A program made the translations under genes and the position numbers. From contig NZ_JAGS01000001.1 of the NCBI RefSeq assembly GCF_000526775.1, forward strand, positions 1,364,001-1,428,000: a stretch of 64,000 bases of DNA, given 5' to 3'. This document shows positions 8,710 to 17,064 of this stretch, piece by piece. Under the pieces are notes generated by a model. The model worked only from the letters and a program-made list of their open reading frames with translations, searched no databases and had not been told where the DNA came from. Each line of letters begins with the position of its first letter. The stretch's first letter is position 1. This DNA is from Ruminococcus albus AD2013. Lineage in GTDB: Bacteria > Bacillota > Clostridia > Oscillospirales > Ruminococcaceae.

Positions 8710-9285
8710 TCAGACTGCTGCTCTGCCAAGAGCAAAAGCCTTCTTGTTCAGCTCCAGGAATTTAGCGGGTACGCAGTTTTCAAGTGCTGCCTGCCATACG
8801 TCCTCGGAGAAATCCATTTTCATGGATACAACGCCCATCAGGACAACGTTTGAAGCCTTAGAAGTACCTGCCTGCTCAGCCAGTGTCAGCGCATCAACAT
8901 CGATAACACTGATGCCCTGCTTTTTCAGTTTGCCGATGATATCATCGGGATAAACTGCTGTGCCGTTGATCACGGGCATAGGATCTATCTGCTGAGTGGA
9001 TGTAACGATATGACCGCCCTTTTTCAGGAACTGAACATATCTTGCAGCCTCCAGCTGCTCAAAGCTGATTATGATATCAGCCTCGCCCTTTTCAACAACA
9101 GGCGAATATACCTTATCGCCATATTTTACATAGGTAACTACCGAGCCGCCGCGCTGGCTCATGCCGTGTACCTCGCTGACCTTAACATCAAAGCCCTGCG
9201 AGAGCAGTACATTACCTAATATCCTTGAAGCCAGCAGCGAACCCTGTCCGCCTACGCCGACTATCATTATAGACTTAGTTTCCAT
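8710..9285 (-). CDS. iorB: Indolepyruvate:ferredoxin oxidoreductase, beta subunit
   Basis: The 191-residue protein starts IMIVGVGGQGSLLASRILG and contains SEVHGMSQRGGSV, the signatures of the gamma/beta domain of 2-oxoacid:ferredoxin oxidoreductases. With IorA it interconverts aryl pyruvates and arylacetyl-CoA, using CoA and ferredoxin. It lies 230 bp before paaK and 3 bp after an unknown gene. Unlike the usual iorA-iorB pair, two unknown genes separate it from iorA. Confidence 0.94.
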   Translation of the reverse strand: METKSIMIVGVGGQGSLLASRILGNVLLSQGFDVKVSEVHGMSQRGGSVVTYVKYGDKVYSPVVEKGEADIIISFEQLEAARYVQFLKKGGHIVTSTQQIDPMPVINGTAVYPDDIIGKLKKQGISVIDVDALTLAEQAGTSKASNVVLMGVVSMKMDFSEDVWQAALENCVPAKFLELNKKAFALGRAAV

Positions 9286-9288
9286 TTA

Positions 9289-9717
9289 TTACAACTCCTT
9301 ATTGTTAACATATATTATATCAAGATCGCCTTCAACATGACCTATGCCTATCCCGCGGGAAGCAAGAAGAAGCTCTCTGTGCTTTCCCTCATCGAGGTAC
9401 TTCTTCACAAACGCCGTGAACACTGCCTGCACGTATTCAAAGCTGCTGTCCTCTTCATCGGAAAAGTCAAGACAGAAAATATCTTCCTCGGAATACCACA
9501 CCATATGACAAGCCCAGTCGCCGCCCTTGTCATCGGGGTCGAACTTGTCGCAGGCAACTATCTGTATGCCGTAGACAATGCCCTCCATCGCCTCGTCGTA
9601 GAGGTTGAAGTTATAAGCCGCTGTATCTTCGGGCATATCATTATTATCGAGCAGGCTGTCGAGCCACTCTTCAAATTTATGATATATCTCCTGAACGATA
9701 TTTACTTTATAGTCCAT
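9289..9717 (-). CDS. Acidic cytoplasmic protein of unknown function, 142 aa
   Basis: No family recognised. The protein is soluble and acidic, has no signal peptide, and is rich in Trp, Asp and Glu (for example GGDWACHMVWYSEEDIF). The shape, with an N-terminal helix and then alternating strands, resembles small hypothetical proteins found singly in Ruminococcus and Lachnospiraceae genomes. It lies between iorA and iorB with gaps of 22 and 3 bp, so it is transcribed with them. A role in arylpyruvate metabolism is not shown by its sequence. Confidence 0.7.
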   Translation of the reverse strand: MDYKVNIVQEIYHKFEEWLDSLLDNNDMPEDTAAYNFNLYDEAMEGIVYGIQIVACDKFDPDDKGGDWACHMVWYSEEDIFCLDFSDEEDSSFEYVQAVFTAFVKKYLDEGKHRELLLASRGIGIGHVEGDLDIIYVNNKEL

Positions 9718-9739
9718 GTCAAGCTCATCTCCTTAAATA

Positions 9740-10174
9740 TCAGCTATCTATGACACCGAGTTTCATCAGCGCCATAAATCCGCCGCCGATGGTTATGAGA
9801 TATCCGAAAATCAGATCTTTATAGAAAGATCCCTTCTCACCAAAAGCAGCAAGCAGCTTGATAACGCCGCTGTAACACTTTCCGAAAGAGACCTCGCCAT
9901 CAAAAGCACGGTAAAGTGATATGGCGTAGTTGAGCCTTGTGGCGAAATAAACTGCCAGAACTATAATCACAAGCGATATGATAAGTCCAGTCTTGCTCAT
10001 GCCCTTGCCAAGAAGATAGTAACCGCCCAGTGAACCCAAGCAGATAGCGATACCGCCTATAAAAGCTATCCTGCCAAGAAGCCCTATAAGACACCATAAA
10101 CCAACGCCGAGAGCTGCACCTATGACAGCCCCGACAGCGCCTGCTATCTTGCTGTCATCGTCATCAAAATACAT
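9740..10174 (-). CDS. Integral membrane protein of unknown function, 144 aa
   Basis: After an acidic start (MYFDDDDSK) there are about four hydrophobic segments (residues 9-30, 34-55, 62-82 and 120-140), with glycine-rich stretches such as AGAVGAVIGAALGVGLW. No transporter or enzyme family was recognised. It begins 3 bp after iorA and ends 22 bp before the next unknown gene, so it is a true member of the ior operon. Confidence 0.72.
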   Translation of the reverse strand: MYFDDDDSKIAGAVGAVIGAALGVGLWCLIGLLGRIAFIGGIAICLGSLGGYYLLGKGMSKTGLIISLVIIVLAVYFATRLNYAISLYRAFDGEVSFGKCYSGVIKLLAAFGEKGSFYKDLIFGYLITIGGGFMALMKLGVIDS

Positions 10175-10177
10175 ATA

Positions 10178-11911
10178 TTACTCTTCTCCTTTGATAGCTC
10201 CCAGCTTGCACATCTCAGTGCAGATACCGCAGCCTACACACTGGGTATGGTCAATGACCATCTTGCCGTCATGTATGGATATAGCTGGACATCCTATCTT
10301 CAGACACTGCTTGCAGCCTACGCACTTGTCCTGATCGCAGTGGAGTGCAGGCTTGTGCTTAACGTATTTCAGCAAAGCGCAGGGTCTTCTTGAAATGATA
10401 ACGGAAGGCTCTTCCTTAGCAAGTTCTTCCTTGATCACTGCCTCAGTTTCAGCCATGTGATAGGGGTCCACAACGCGGACACTCTTGATGCCGATAGCGT
10501 GGCAGAGTTCTTCAAGATTTACAGCAGCAGCAGGGTCGCCCTTGAGGTTTTTGCCTGTTGTGGGGTTCTGCTGATGACCTGTCATACCTGTGATGGAGTT
10601 ATCCAGTATGATAACAGTGGAATTTGTAGCGTTGTAAGCTATGTTAACAAGTCCTGTCATACCGCTGTGCATGAATGTGGAATCACCGATAACAGCGACG
10701 GACTTCTTCTCAGCGTCAGCTCCGAGAGCCTTGTTGTAGCCGTGGAGTGCGGATATGGATGCGCCCATGCATATAGTGGAATCCATAGCGCACAGAGGAG
10801 CGGTAGCACCCAGTGTATAGCAGCCGATATCGCCCGATACGGTAACTTTCAGCTTGCTCAGGCAGTAGAACAGGCCTCTGTGAGGGCAGCCTGCGCACAT
10901 TACGGGAGGTCTAACGGGAACAGTATCCTCGAATGTATCAAACTCGGGCTTGATACCCAGTACCTTATCCCTGATAATGACCTGATTTATCTCTCCAAGC
11001 CAGCCGAAGAGTTCCTTACCCTGACATTCGATGCCGTTCTTCTTGCAGTGTGTTTCGATAACATCGTCGAGTTCCTCGATAACGATTATCTTCTTGCACT
11101 TGGAAGCGAAATCCTTGATGATATTGATAGGCATGGGGTTCACAATACCAAGTTTCAGGTAGCTTACCTTGTCGCCCAGTGCTTCCTTAGCATACTGATA
11201 GCAGATACCTGCGGTAACAACACCGATCTCGGTATCATTGTACTCAACTGTATTGAGGGGGCAGTTCTCACCATACTCAGCGATAGCTCTCATTCTGTCC
11301 TCAACAACAGGATGTCTGCGGATAGCGTTGCCGGGCATCATAACGTACTTGGCAGCGTTCTTCTCATAAGGTATAGGCTCTCTCTCTTCCCTGTCGCAGA
11401 GTTCAACTGCCGACTGTGAATGTGCAACTCTTGTGGACATTCTTACGATAACAGGAACATCGAACTTTTCGGAAAGCTCGAATGCCATCTTGGTGTATTC
11501 CTTACACTCAGCGGAATCCGAAGGTTCTATCATCATAGTTTTTGATGCAGCAGCGTGATGACGGGAATCCTGCTCATTCTGAGAGGAGTGCATACCGGGA
11601 TCATCAGCAACAGCGATTACCATACCGCCTGTAACGCCTGTATAACCGGCAGTATAAAGCGGATCGGCAGCAACGTTGAGACCAACGTGCTTCATACCGC
11701 AGAAGCTTCTTACACCTGCGATGGAAGCACCAAGTGCGACCTCCATAGCGACCTTCTCATTCGGTGCCCACTCAGCATATATCTCCTCATACTTAGCAGC
11801 AGCCTCGGTTATCTCGGTAGAGGGTGTGCCCGGGTAAGACGAAACGACTTTACAGCCCGCCTCGTACAGACCTCTGGCAAATGCCTCATTACCAAGCATC
11901 AGTTTTTTCAT
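10178..11911 (-). CDS. iorA: Indolepyruvate:ferredoxin oxidoreductase, alpha subunit
   Basis: The protein (577 residues from the chosen start) has an N-terminal pyrimidine-binding half (MLGNEAFARGLYEAGCKVVS...YPGTPSTE), a middle domain, and a thiamine-diphosphate domain with GDIGCYTLG and GDSTFMHSGMTGL. A C-terminal ferredoxin domain carries two [4Fe-4S] motifs (CVGCKQCLKIGCP and CVGCGICTEMCK). With IorB it oxidises aryl pyruvates to arylacetyl-CoA or, with strongly reducing ferredoxin, runs backwards to fix CO2. AGGAAAG lies eight bases before the ATG at 11911; upstream in-frame ATGs at 11917 and 11929 are less well placed. It is the first gene of the operon. Confidence 0.95.
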   Translation of the reverse strand: MKKLMLGNEAFARGLYEAGCKVVSSYPGTPSTEITEAAAKYEEIYAEWAPNEKVAMEVALGASIAGVRSFCGMKHVGLNVAADPLYTAGYTGVTGGMVIAVADDPGMHSSQNEQDSRHHAAASKTMMIEPSDSAECKEYTKMAFELSEKFDVPVIVRMSTRVAHSQSAVELCDREEREPIPYEKNAAKYVMMPGNAIRRHPVVEDRMRAIAEYGENCPLNTVEYNDTEIGVVTAGICYQYAKEALGDKVSYLKLGIVNPMPINIIKDFASKCKKIIVIEELDDVIETHCKKNGIECQGKELFGWLGEINQVIIRDKVLGIKPEFDTFEDTVPVRPPVMCAGCPHRGLFYCLSKLKVTVSGDIGCYTLGATAPLCAMDSTICMGASISALHGYNKALGADAEKKSVAVIGDSTFMHSGMTGLVNIAYNATNSTVIILDNSITGMTGHQQNPTTGKNLKGDPAAAVNLEELCHAIGIKSVRVVDPYHMAETEAVIKEELAKEEPSVIISRRPCALLKYVKHKPALHCDQDKCVGCKQCLKIGCPAISIHDGKMVIDHTQCVGCGICTEMCKLGAIKGEE

Positions 11912-11992
11912 AGCCATCTTTCCTTTCATGCAGGACTGCTCTCAGCAGCCTTCATTTCACAAATACGTGATACAATATAAATACATAAATTG

Positions 11993-12021
11993 ATTATATC
12001 ACATTTCACCCCAAATTGCAA
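11993..12021 (-). promoter_or_regulatory. Promoter of the ior operon
   Basis: Minus-strand TTGCAA, a 17-bp spacer ending TGTGA, then TATAAT, about 80 bp before iorA. Confidence 0.75.
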
Positions 12022-12073
12022 GAGGTACAGATCAACTTTATATCAAAAGTCAAATAATGGCATTTCCGTAAAT

Positions 12074-12101
12074 AAAAAGCGGCGCATATCCTGCACCGCC
12101 G
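12074..12101 (-). terminator. Terminator of the lipoprotein gene
   Basis: Minus-strand CGGCG/CGCCG stem with a 12-nt loop and CTTTTT, downstream of the lipoprotein stop at 12166. Confidence 0.65.
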
Positions 12102-12165
12102 AATAGATATCATATTGTCCGAGCAAAGCCACAATCTAACAAATCAATATATGAAGATACAATGA

Positions 12166-12687
12166 TTAATCCTGCCAATCTACATCATCATAATTTACAG
12201 TAAAATCGAAATCCATTTCACTCGGGTCATAATATCCGTGATTAAGATCACAAAAAAGCCTGAGATGTATATCACAACTCGACCATCCATCTTCAAGCTC
12301 AGAGTACTCATACGTTTCGACAATACTTTCCCCTGGATCAATATATGTACACGGATATGGCTGAGTAAATGCCAAACTGAAGTCCTCGGGAGTGAGATCG
12401 GTCTCCGCCCAGAAATGAGGAGTACAGTTAATACCTACTTCTCTATCGCTGTTATTTGTGACAGTAACATCAACTGCAACAGTATTCTTACCTTTAAAAT
12501 AATATTCAAAGCTCTCACTTATACGTCCGTCTGAGGTCACGATACTGTGATCCGAATCACGGATAACACAAGGACCGCTAGGAGTCGCTGTTTCGGATGA
12601 TACTTCATCATTTGATGCTTTATCGTTTACCTTACCGCATCCTGTTAGCAGAACGCATACAGATGTCAACAATATAAGAATTTTCAT
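12166..12687 (-). CDS. Lipoprotein of unknown function, 173 aa
   Basis: A signal peptide with lipobox LLTGC (lipidated Cys about residue 17) shows export and anchoring to the outer face of the membrane. A Ser/Thr/Glu-rich linker follows, then a beta-rich domain (VDVTVTNNSDREVGINCTP) that resembles DUF4352/telokin-like immunoglobulin-fold lipoproteins in general layout. That family link is weak. The start at 12687 is chosen because the signal peptide begins there and AAGGAAAG lies upstream. It is a single-gene unit. Confidence 0.78.
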   Translation of the reverse strand: MKILILLTSVCVLLTGCGKVNDKASNDEVSSETATPSGPCVIRDSDHSIVTSDGRISESFEYYFKGKNTVAVDVTVTNNSDREVGINCTPHFWAETDLTPEDFSLAFTQPYPCTYIDPGESIVETYEYSELEDGWSSCDIHLRLFCDLNHGYYDPSEMDFDFTVNYDDVDWQD

Positions 12688-12758
12688 ATTTATCACTTTC
12701 CTTTCTTTACCATTATAAAACATACATGATAAAATGTCAATTAATTCAGGAAAAATAC

Positions 12759-12787
12759 TTGCAAAAAAAAGCGGGATATAGTATAAT
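12759..12787 (+). promoter_or_regulatory. Promoter of the galactokinase operon
   Basis: TTGCAA, a 17-bp spacer, TATAAT; 66 bp before the start codon. Confidence 0.75.
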
Positions 12788-12853
12788 TACAATGATAGTC
12801 ATTTCAATGACAAAAAAGGGTAACGGATACGGAGCAATACGGAGGATATCAGC

Positions 12854-14098
12854 ATGAAAATTCTTTCAATGGGCAAAATATACACCAAGGATAATATGGA
12901 AAAACAGCTTCACCGCTACGGGAGTGCGGCTGTTGAATTCAAAAAGTATTTTGGTGTAAAGCCTGAGTTCTTTTTCAGCGCACCTGGCAGAACGGAAGTC
13001 GGCGGAAATCACACCGACCATAATCTTGGCTGCGTGCTTGCCGCAGGTGTTTCACTTGACATTATCGCAGCGGTAATACCCGCCGATGACGGCTATATCA
13101 CCGTAAAATCCGAGGGCTTCCCTACCGATGTAGTTGATATCTGCGATACAGAACCACGTGAGAACGAAAAGAACACTTCCTCCGCCCTGATACGAGGCGT
13201 AGCTGATGGATTCAAAAAGAACGGTCATAAGCTTGGCGGTTTCAAAGCTTATATGACTTCCGAGGTATTACAGGGCTCGGGGCTTTCCTCATCAGCGGCT
13301 TATGAGGTCATCATCGGAACGATACTTAACGGACTTTACAACGATGGCAAGATCAACGATGTTGAGATTGCTAAGATCGCTCAGTATGCTGAAAATGTCC
13401 ACTTTGGCAAACCCTCTGGACTGATGGATCAGATGGCTTCATCTGTAGGCGGACTGATAACAATTGATTTCAAAGACAAGGATGCTCCGTTGGTACAGTG
13501 CGTAAACTATGATTTTTCCGAAAGTGGTCACAAGCTCTGCATCATCGATACCAAAGGCAGTCACGCCGATCTTACCCCCGAATATGCGGCTATCCCACCC
13601 GAGATGAAGAGCATTGCCGAGCATTTCGGTAAAACAGTTCTCCGTGAAATAACAAAGGACGATGTTATGGAGAATATCGTCACACTAAGAGAAAAATGCG
13701 GGGACAGAGCCGTGCTGAGGGCTCTGCATTTCTTCGATGAGAACGAGAGAGTCGCAAAGCAGGAAGCCGCCCTTGAAAAAGGTAGATTCAGCGAGTTTTT
13801 AAAGCTTGTAAACGAAAGCGGCGATTCATCGCTGGCATATTTGCAAAATATCTTTTCGGCTGTGAATGTCCGTGAACAGGGTCTGACTATTGCGCTGTAT
13901 CTTGCAAAAAAGATACTGGGCAGCGAAGGCGCGTGCAGAGTACACGGCGGCGGTTTTGCAGGAACGATTCAGGCATTCGTGCCAAATAACAAACTTGAAG
14001 AATTCAAAGCAGAAATGGACAGAGTGTTCGGCGATGGCGCCTGCCATATACTGACTATCCGCGATTGCGGAGGAACAAGGGTGCTGTTTGAAGTATGA
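12854..14098 (+). CDS. galK: Galactokinase-like GHMP kinase
   Basis: The 414-residue protein is a GHMP-family sugar kinase, best matched to galactokinase: it transfers phosphate from ATP to C1 of galactose, the first Leloir step. The galactokinase signature appears as GRTEVGGNHTDHN (residues 45-57), the ATP loop as LQGSGLSSSAAYE and the C-terminal GHMP motif as GGGFAGTIQAF. In the signature the usual glutamate of GEHTD is Asn52, while Arg46, His53 and Asp55 are kept. I have the impression that this GGNHTDH form is common in clostridial galactokinases. GGAGG lies upstream of the start. No other Leloir gene is nearby, so the substrate is not confirmed by context. Confidence 0.86.
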   Translation: MKILSMGKIYTKDNMEKQLHRYGSAAVEFKKYFGVKPEFFFSAPGRTEVGGNHTDHNLGCVLAAGVSLDIIAAVIPADDGYITVKSEGFPTDVVDICDTEPRENEKNTSSALIRGVADGFKKNGHKLGGFKAYMTSEVLQGSGLSSSAAYEVIIGTILNGLYNDGKINDVEIAKIAQYAENVHFGKPSGLMDQMASSVGGLITIDFKDKDAPLVQCVNYDFSESGHKLCIIDTKGSHADLTPEYAAIPPEMKSIAEHFGKTVLREITKDDVMENIVTLREKCGDRAVLRALHFFDENERVAKQEAALEKGRFSEFLKLVNESGDSSLAYLQNIFSAVNVREQGLTIALYLAKKILGSEGACRVHGGGFAGTIQAFVPNNKLEEFKAEMDRVFGDGACHILTIRDCGGTRVLFEV

Positions 14099-14688
14099 GT
14101 AAAAGTAATAACAAAGCTATAAACGAGATAAAAGAGATCTTAGGCGACCACGTTGCATCAGGCAAACCCTGCCTTAAAATGGTCAGCTGCGGTGAGATCA
14201 TGATAAACGAGCTGCCATTCTCTTTCAGTATGCAGAATATCGGTGCAGCCTCTGATGCAGGCATATGCGTAACTATTTCAGGTGAAGCTGTGAACAGTGG
14301 CATCGTTCGCTTCACTGACTTTACTTTTATAAAAAATGTAAACGGAAAAGCTATTCCTGAAAGGTATGATCTTCCTTTGGTAAAAAAATCTGACGGCAAG
14401 ATGATATATCAGGTAAAATTCACCGATATCAAACTTTCCGAATACGACCCGAGCACAGTTTCAACCAAGGAAGATTTTCTGAATGCGCTTTCCGCCCAGT
14501 TAACTTTCCGCGTCACTCCCCTTTATGGCGGTAATGGTCTGCCGGAGATAATGCTGTCGGTGTATCCCTTCGGCGACCCGCTGACAGGCTCTGCCACCGA
14601 ATGGAAAAGAGTTACTGCCGATCAGGATTATTTCCTGCACAACTTAAAAAAGGGCAGAAGGACATCTGTTTTCAAAAAAAGAAGATAA
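14095..14688 (+). CDS. Unknown protein coupled to galK, 197 aa
   Basis: No family recognised. Its ATG overlaps the galK stop by four bases, so translation is coupled. The protein has no signal peptide or membrane segment. It looks beta-rich and ends in a basic tail (LKKGRRTSVFKKRR) that could bind nucleic acid or membrane. It ends 45 bp before trmB. Confidence 0.75.
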   Translation: MSKSNNKAINEIKEILGDHVASGKPCLKMVSCGEIMINELPFSFSMQNIGAASDAGICVTISGEAVNSGIVRFTDFTFIKNVNGKAIPERYDLPLVKKSDGKMIYQVKFTDIKLSEYDPSTVSTKEDFLNALSAQLTFRVTPLYGGNGLPEIMLSVYPFGDPLTGSATEWKRVTADQDYFLHNLKKGRRTSVFKKRR

Positions 14689-14733
14689 GATAACCAAGTA
14701 CATTTTATTGTACAGTAAGGAGAAGTAATATAT

Positions 14734-15402
14734 ATGAGAATGAGAAGAAAAAGCAACCTCGAAGAAAGACTTGCAGCCTGCGGCGATAAGATACTTTATC
14801 TTGACCGCGATGTGCTTGATTTTTCTGTAAAGGACGACCGTGACCTGCTGGATATCGCCGGTATCTTTGGAAACGATAATCCCGTTGAACTGGAGATCGG
14901 CTGCGGCAAAGGTCAGTTCATATGCGAACTTGCAAAGCGCGAACCGAATGTGAACTTCCTTGCAGTTGAGGTCAGCTCAAATGTCATCGTCGATGCAGCC
15001 GAGGCTGTCATCGCACAGGGCATAGAGAATGTACGCTTCATGAGGGGCAACGCCAGATACCTGGACTGCTTTATCCCCGCGGGACTCATAAAGCGCATAT
15101 ACCTTAATTTTAGCTGTCCCTACCCCAAAAACACCTACGCTAACCACAGACTGACTCACGGAGAGTTTCTTGAAATATACAAGCGTCTCCTCGCCGAAGG
15201 CGGAGAGATCCATCAGAAAACCGATAATATGCACTTTTTCGAGTTTTCTCTGGAACAGTTCTCCGAGAACGGCTACGGTCTCAAAAACATTTCCCTCGAC
15301 CTGCATAACAGCGGTTTTGAGGGCAATATCGTAACCGAATACGAAAAGCGTTTTTCGGATATGGGTATGCCGATATACAGGCTTGAAGCTTACGTAAGAT
15401 AA
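14734..15402 (+). CDS. trmB: tRNA (guanine-N7)-methyltransferase
   Basis: TrmB methylates N7 of G46 in the tRNA variable loop with S-adenosylmethionine. The SAM-binding loop LEIGCGKGQFICELAK and the following FLAVEVSS are clear, as is the C-terminal GGEIHQKTDN. The usual catalytic motif NFSDPWPKKRH is replaced by NFSCPYPKNTY, with Cys for Asp and Tyr for Trp. AAGGAG lies upstream of the start. The length (222 residues) is normal. It probably belongs to the galK unit, which ends at the terminator at 15418. Confidence 0.92.
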   Translation: MRMRRKSNLEERLAACGDKILYLDRDVLDFSVKDDRDLLDIAGIFGNDNPVELEIGCGKGQFICELAKREPNVNFLAVEVSSNVIVDAAEAVIAQGIENVRFMRGNARYLDCFIPAGLIKRIYLNFSCPYPKNTYANHRLTHGEFLEIYKRLLAEGGEIHQKTDNMHFFEFSLEQFSENGYGLKNISLDLHNSGFEGNIVTEYEKRFSDMGMPIYRLEAYVR

Positions 15403-15417
15403 TAGCTGTACAAAAAT

Positions 15418-15455
15418 AAGTACCGTACTTTGAATAGTGCGGTACTTTTGTTTTT
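15418..15455. terminator. Bidirectional terminator between trmB and kptA
   Basis: A 12-bp stem AAGTACCGTACT/AGTGCGGTACTT with a 6-nt loop, T-rich on both outer sides, lies between convergent genes. Confidence 0.88.
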
Positions 15456-16015
15456 CATGGATATTTTATTTCAGCGACGTACTTCCACGGAATATCCTCA
15501 CTCTGCCATACACCGTTATCTGAAAGGCGGAAAATAAATCCGTCAGCAGACATTTTAGCTGTATCTATGACAAGTACTACAGGTTTTCCGTGTCGTTTCC
15601 CGACTTTAACGGCAGTGTCAATATCCTTAGACAAATGAACATACTGCCTTGACATTTTAAGTATGCCCTTTTCCTTTATACTTTCAATAAACCTGTCAGA
15701 AGTCCCGTGATAAAGTACATCGGGCGGACTCATTATCTTCATATCGATATGAACATCGATGCTGTGACCCTGATTGGCTCTTATTTTGGTCTTATCTTCA
15801 TTAAAGGAATAACGCTTCTTATTGTTTTCGCGGACTATCCGTTCAAGGGTTTCCATATCCAGATTTCTTCCTGTATCGCAGACTCCTCGAATCAAGTCGT
15901 CCACAACTGCCCAGCCTTCGCTGTCCAGTTCAATTCCTGCCGCAGAAGGTTCATGCCTTAGTACCAGACTGATGAACCGCCCAAGAGATACATCATCATT
16001 TTTTATTGCCGACAT
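15455..16015 (-). CDS. kptA: RNA 2'-phosphotransferase (Tpt1/KptA family)
   Basis: The 186-residue protein has the KptA layout: LGRFISLVLRHEP, then the winged-helix part (DSEGWAVVDDLI), then NAD-binding YHGTSDRF and QYVHLSKD. The family removes a 2'-phosphate from RNA with NAD+, making ADP-ribose 1'',2''-cyclic phosphate. In yeast this completes tRNA splicing; the bacterial substrate is unknown, and some homologues ADP-ribosylate nucleic-acid ends. It is a single-gene unit with a strong promoter. Confidence 0.95.
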   Translation of the reverse strand: MSAIKNDDVSLGRFISLVLRHEPSAAGIELDSEGWAVVDDLIRGVCDTGRNLDMETLERIVRENNKKRYSFNEDKTKIRANQGHSIDVHIDMKIMSPPDVLYHGTSDRFIESIKEKGILKMSRQYVHLSKDIDTAVKVGKRHGKPVVLVIDTAKMSADGFIFRLSDNGVWQSEDIPWKYVAEIKYP

Positions 16016-16064
16016 ATCAGTTTTCTCCTTTCATTTTATAGCTGAATCATCTTTAATTTTAAGT

Positions 16065-16093
16065 ATTATAGCACATTTCAAAACGATTGTAAA
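16065..16093 (-). promoter_or_regulatory. Promoter of kptA
   Basis: Minus-strand TTTACA, a 17-bp spacer ending TGTGC, then TATAAT, 50 bp before the start. Confidence 0.8.
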
Positions 16094-16191
16094 GTATTGT
16101 TTATCCTATACATCTGTCTGTTTTCACGGTATAAAACGATATTGATTTTTCGTGCTGCAAAAATTTATTACTGTTTTTCGATAAAAAAGTA

Positions 16192-16220
16192 TTGACAAAC
16201 GCATTTATATATGCTATAAT
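16192..16220 (+). promoter_or_regulatory. Promoter of the DUF2975/XRE genes
   Basis: Perfect consensus TTGACA, 17-bp spacer, TATAAT with an extended -10 TGC; 55 bp before the DUF2975 start. Confidence 0.9.
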
Positions 16221-16274
16221 ACAATCAAGCTCAGGGGACGCCCGGGGCAAAATAAGAATCTGGAGGTAATTACC

Positions 16275-16751
16275 ATGGTAAACGAATTAACAGGCTGGTC
16301 AGAAATGAAATCGCTGAAGCTTTCAAGGCTTCTGGTATTGGGAATGTTTTTCCTGCTGATAGTGCTGATGTTCACATCCTACATAATCGCAGGATGGTTC
16401 AGCGCGATATCGGTAGGCAGCGGAGTTATAAAAAGCAATCTTACAGGTGCAGTTACAGCGATGATATGCATATGCGATGTTTTCGCACTGATAGCAGTAG
16501 CCGCACTTCACAAACTGCTTTCAAACATTTCCAAGGACGAAGTTTTCATTTCACAGAACACACTCTGCCTCAGGATAATATCCTGGTGCTGCGTTTTCGC
16601 GGGACTGACGATGGTATTTTTCAGCCTGTGGAGATTTGAATTTCTCTTCCCTGCTTTTTTTGCAATGTTCCTCGGTCTTATAATCCGCGTTTTAAAGAAC
16701 GTTCTGGAAAAAGCAGTCGAACTGAAATCAGAAAATGATTTCACAATATGA
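16275..16751 (+). CDS. DUF2975 membrane protein, 158 aa
   Basis: There are four hydrophobic segments (about residues 16-40, 58-82, 102-122 and 124-142), with a cytoplasmic loop LLSNISKDEVFISQN between the second and third. The layout and the XRE gene immediately downstream are typical of DUF2975 proteins, which may act as membrane partners of the regulator. Their biochemical role is not known. GGAGG lies before the start. It ends 12 bp before the XRE gene. Confidence 0.85.
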   Translation: MVNELTGWSEMKSLKLSRLLVLGMFFLLIVLMFTSYIIAGWFSAISVGSGVIKSNLTGAVTAMICICDVFALIAVAALHKLLSNISKDEVFISQNTLCLRIISWCCVFAGLTMVFFSLWRFEFLFPAFFAMFLGLIIRVLKNVLEKAVELKSENDFTI

Positions 16752-16763
16752 GGAGGCGGTAAT

Positions 16764-16967
16764 ATGGCTATAATCGTTAACCTCGATGTGATGATGGCAA
16801 AGCGGAAGATATCATCAAACGAACTTGCAGAAAAAATAGGTATCACCGCAGCAAACCTTTCTATCCTCAAAACAGGAAAAGCAAAAGCTGTACGTTTTTC
16901 CACCCTCGATAAGATCTGCGAGGTACTGGAGTGTCAGCCGGGAGATATCCTGGAATTCAGAAAATAA
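16764..16967 (+). CDS. XRE-family small HTH regulator (YozG-like), 67 aa
   Basis: This is a single helix-turn-helix domain: KISSNELAEKIGITAANLSI then LKTGKAKAVRFSTLDKICEV and a final CQPGDILEF. It matches the Cro/C1-type YozG group usually paired with a DUF2975 membrane protein. It probably binds DNA as a dimer and may repress its own operon. No sensor domain is present, so the signal probably comes through the partner protein. GGAGG lies upstream. Confidence 0.92.
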   Translation: MAIIVNLDVMMAKRKISSNELAEKIGITAANLSILKTGKAKAVRFSTLDKICEVLECQPGDILEFRK

Positions 16968-17064
16968 AAGTACAGAATAAAGGGAACAAAAGAAAGAAGA
17001 ACGATCAAACGGATATATAAATATACAAGCCGTATCGACAGAAAAAAGATCGGGAGGAACGAAA

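Noticed and set aside
10457..11419. A 320-codon open frame on the plus strand
   Set aside because: It lies wholly opposite iorA, whose protein is unmistakable. The translation has no domain and reflects codon bias of the true gene.
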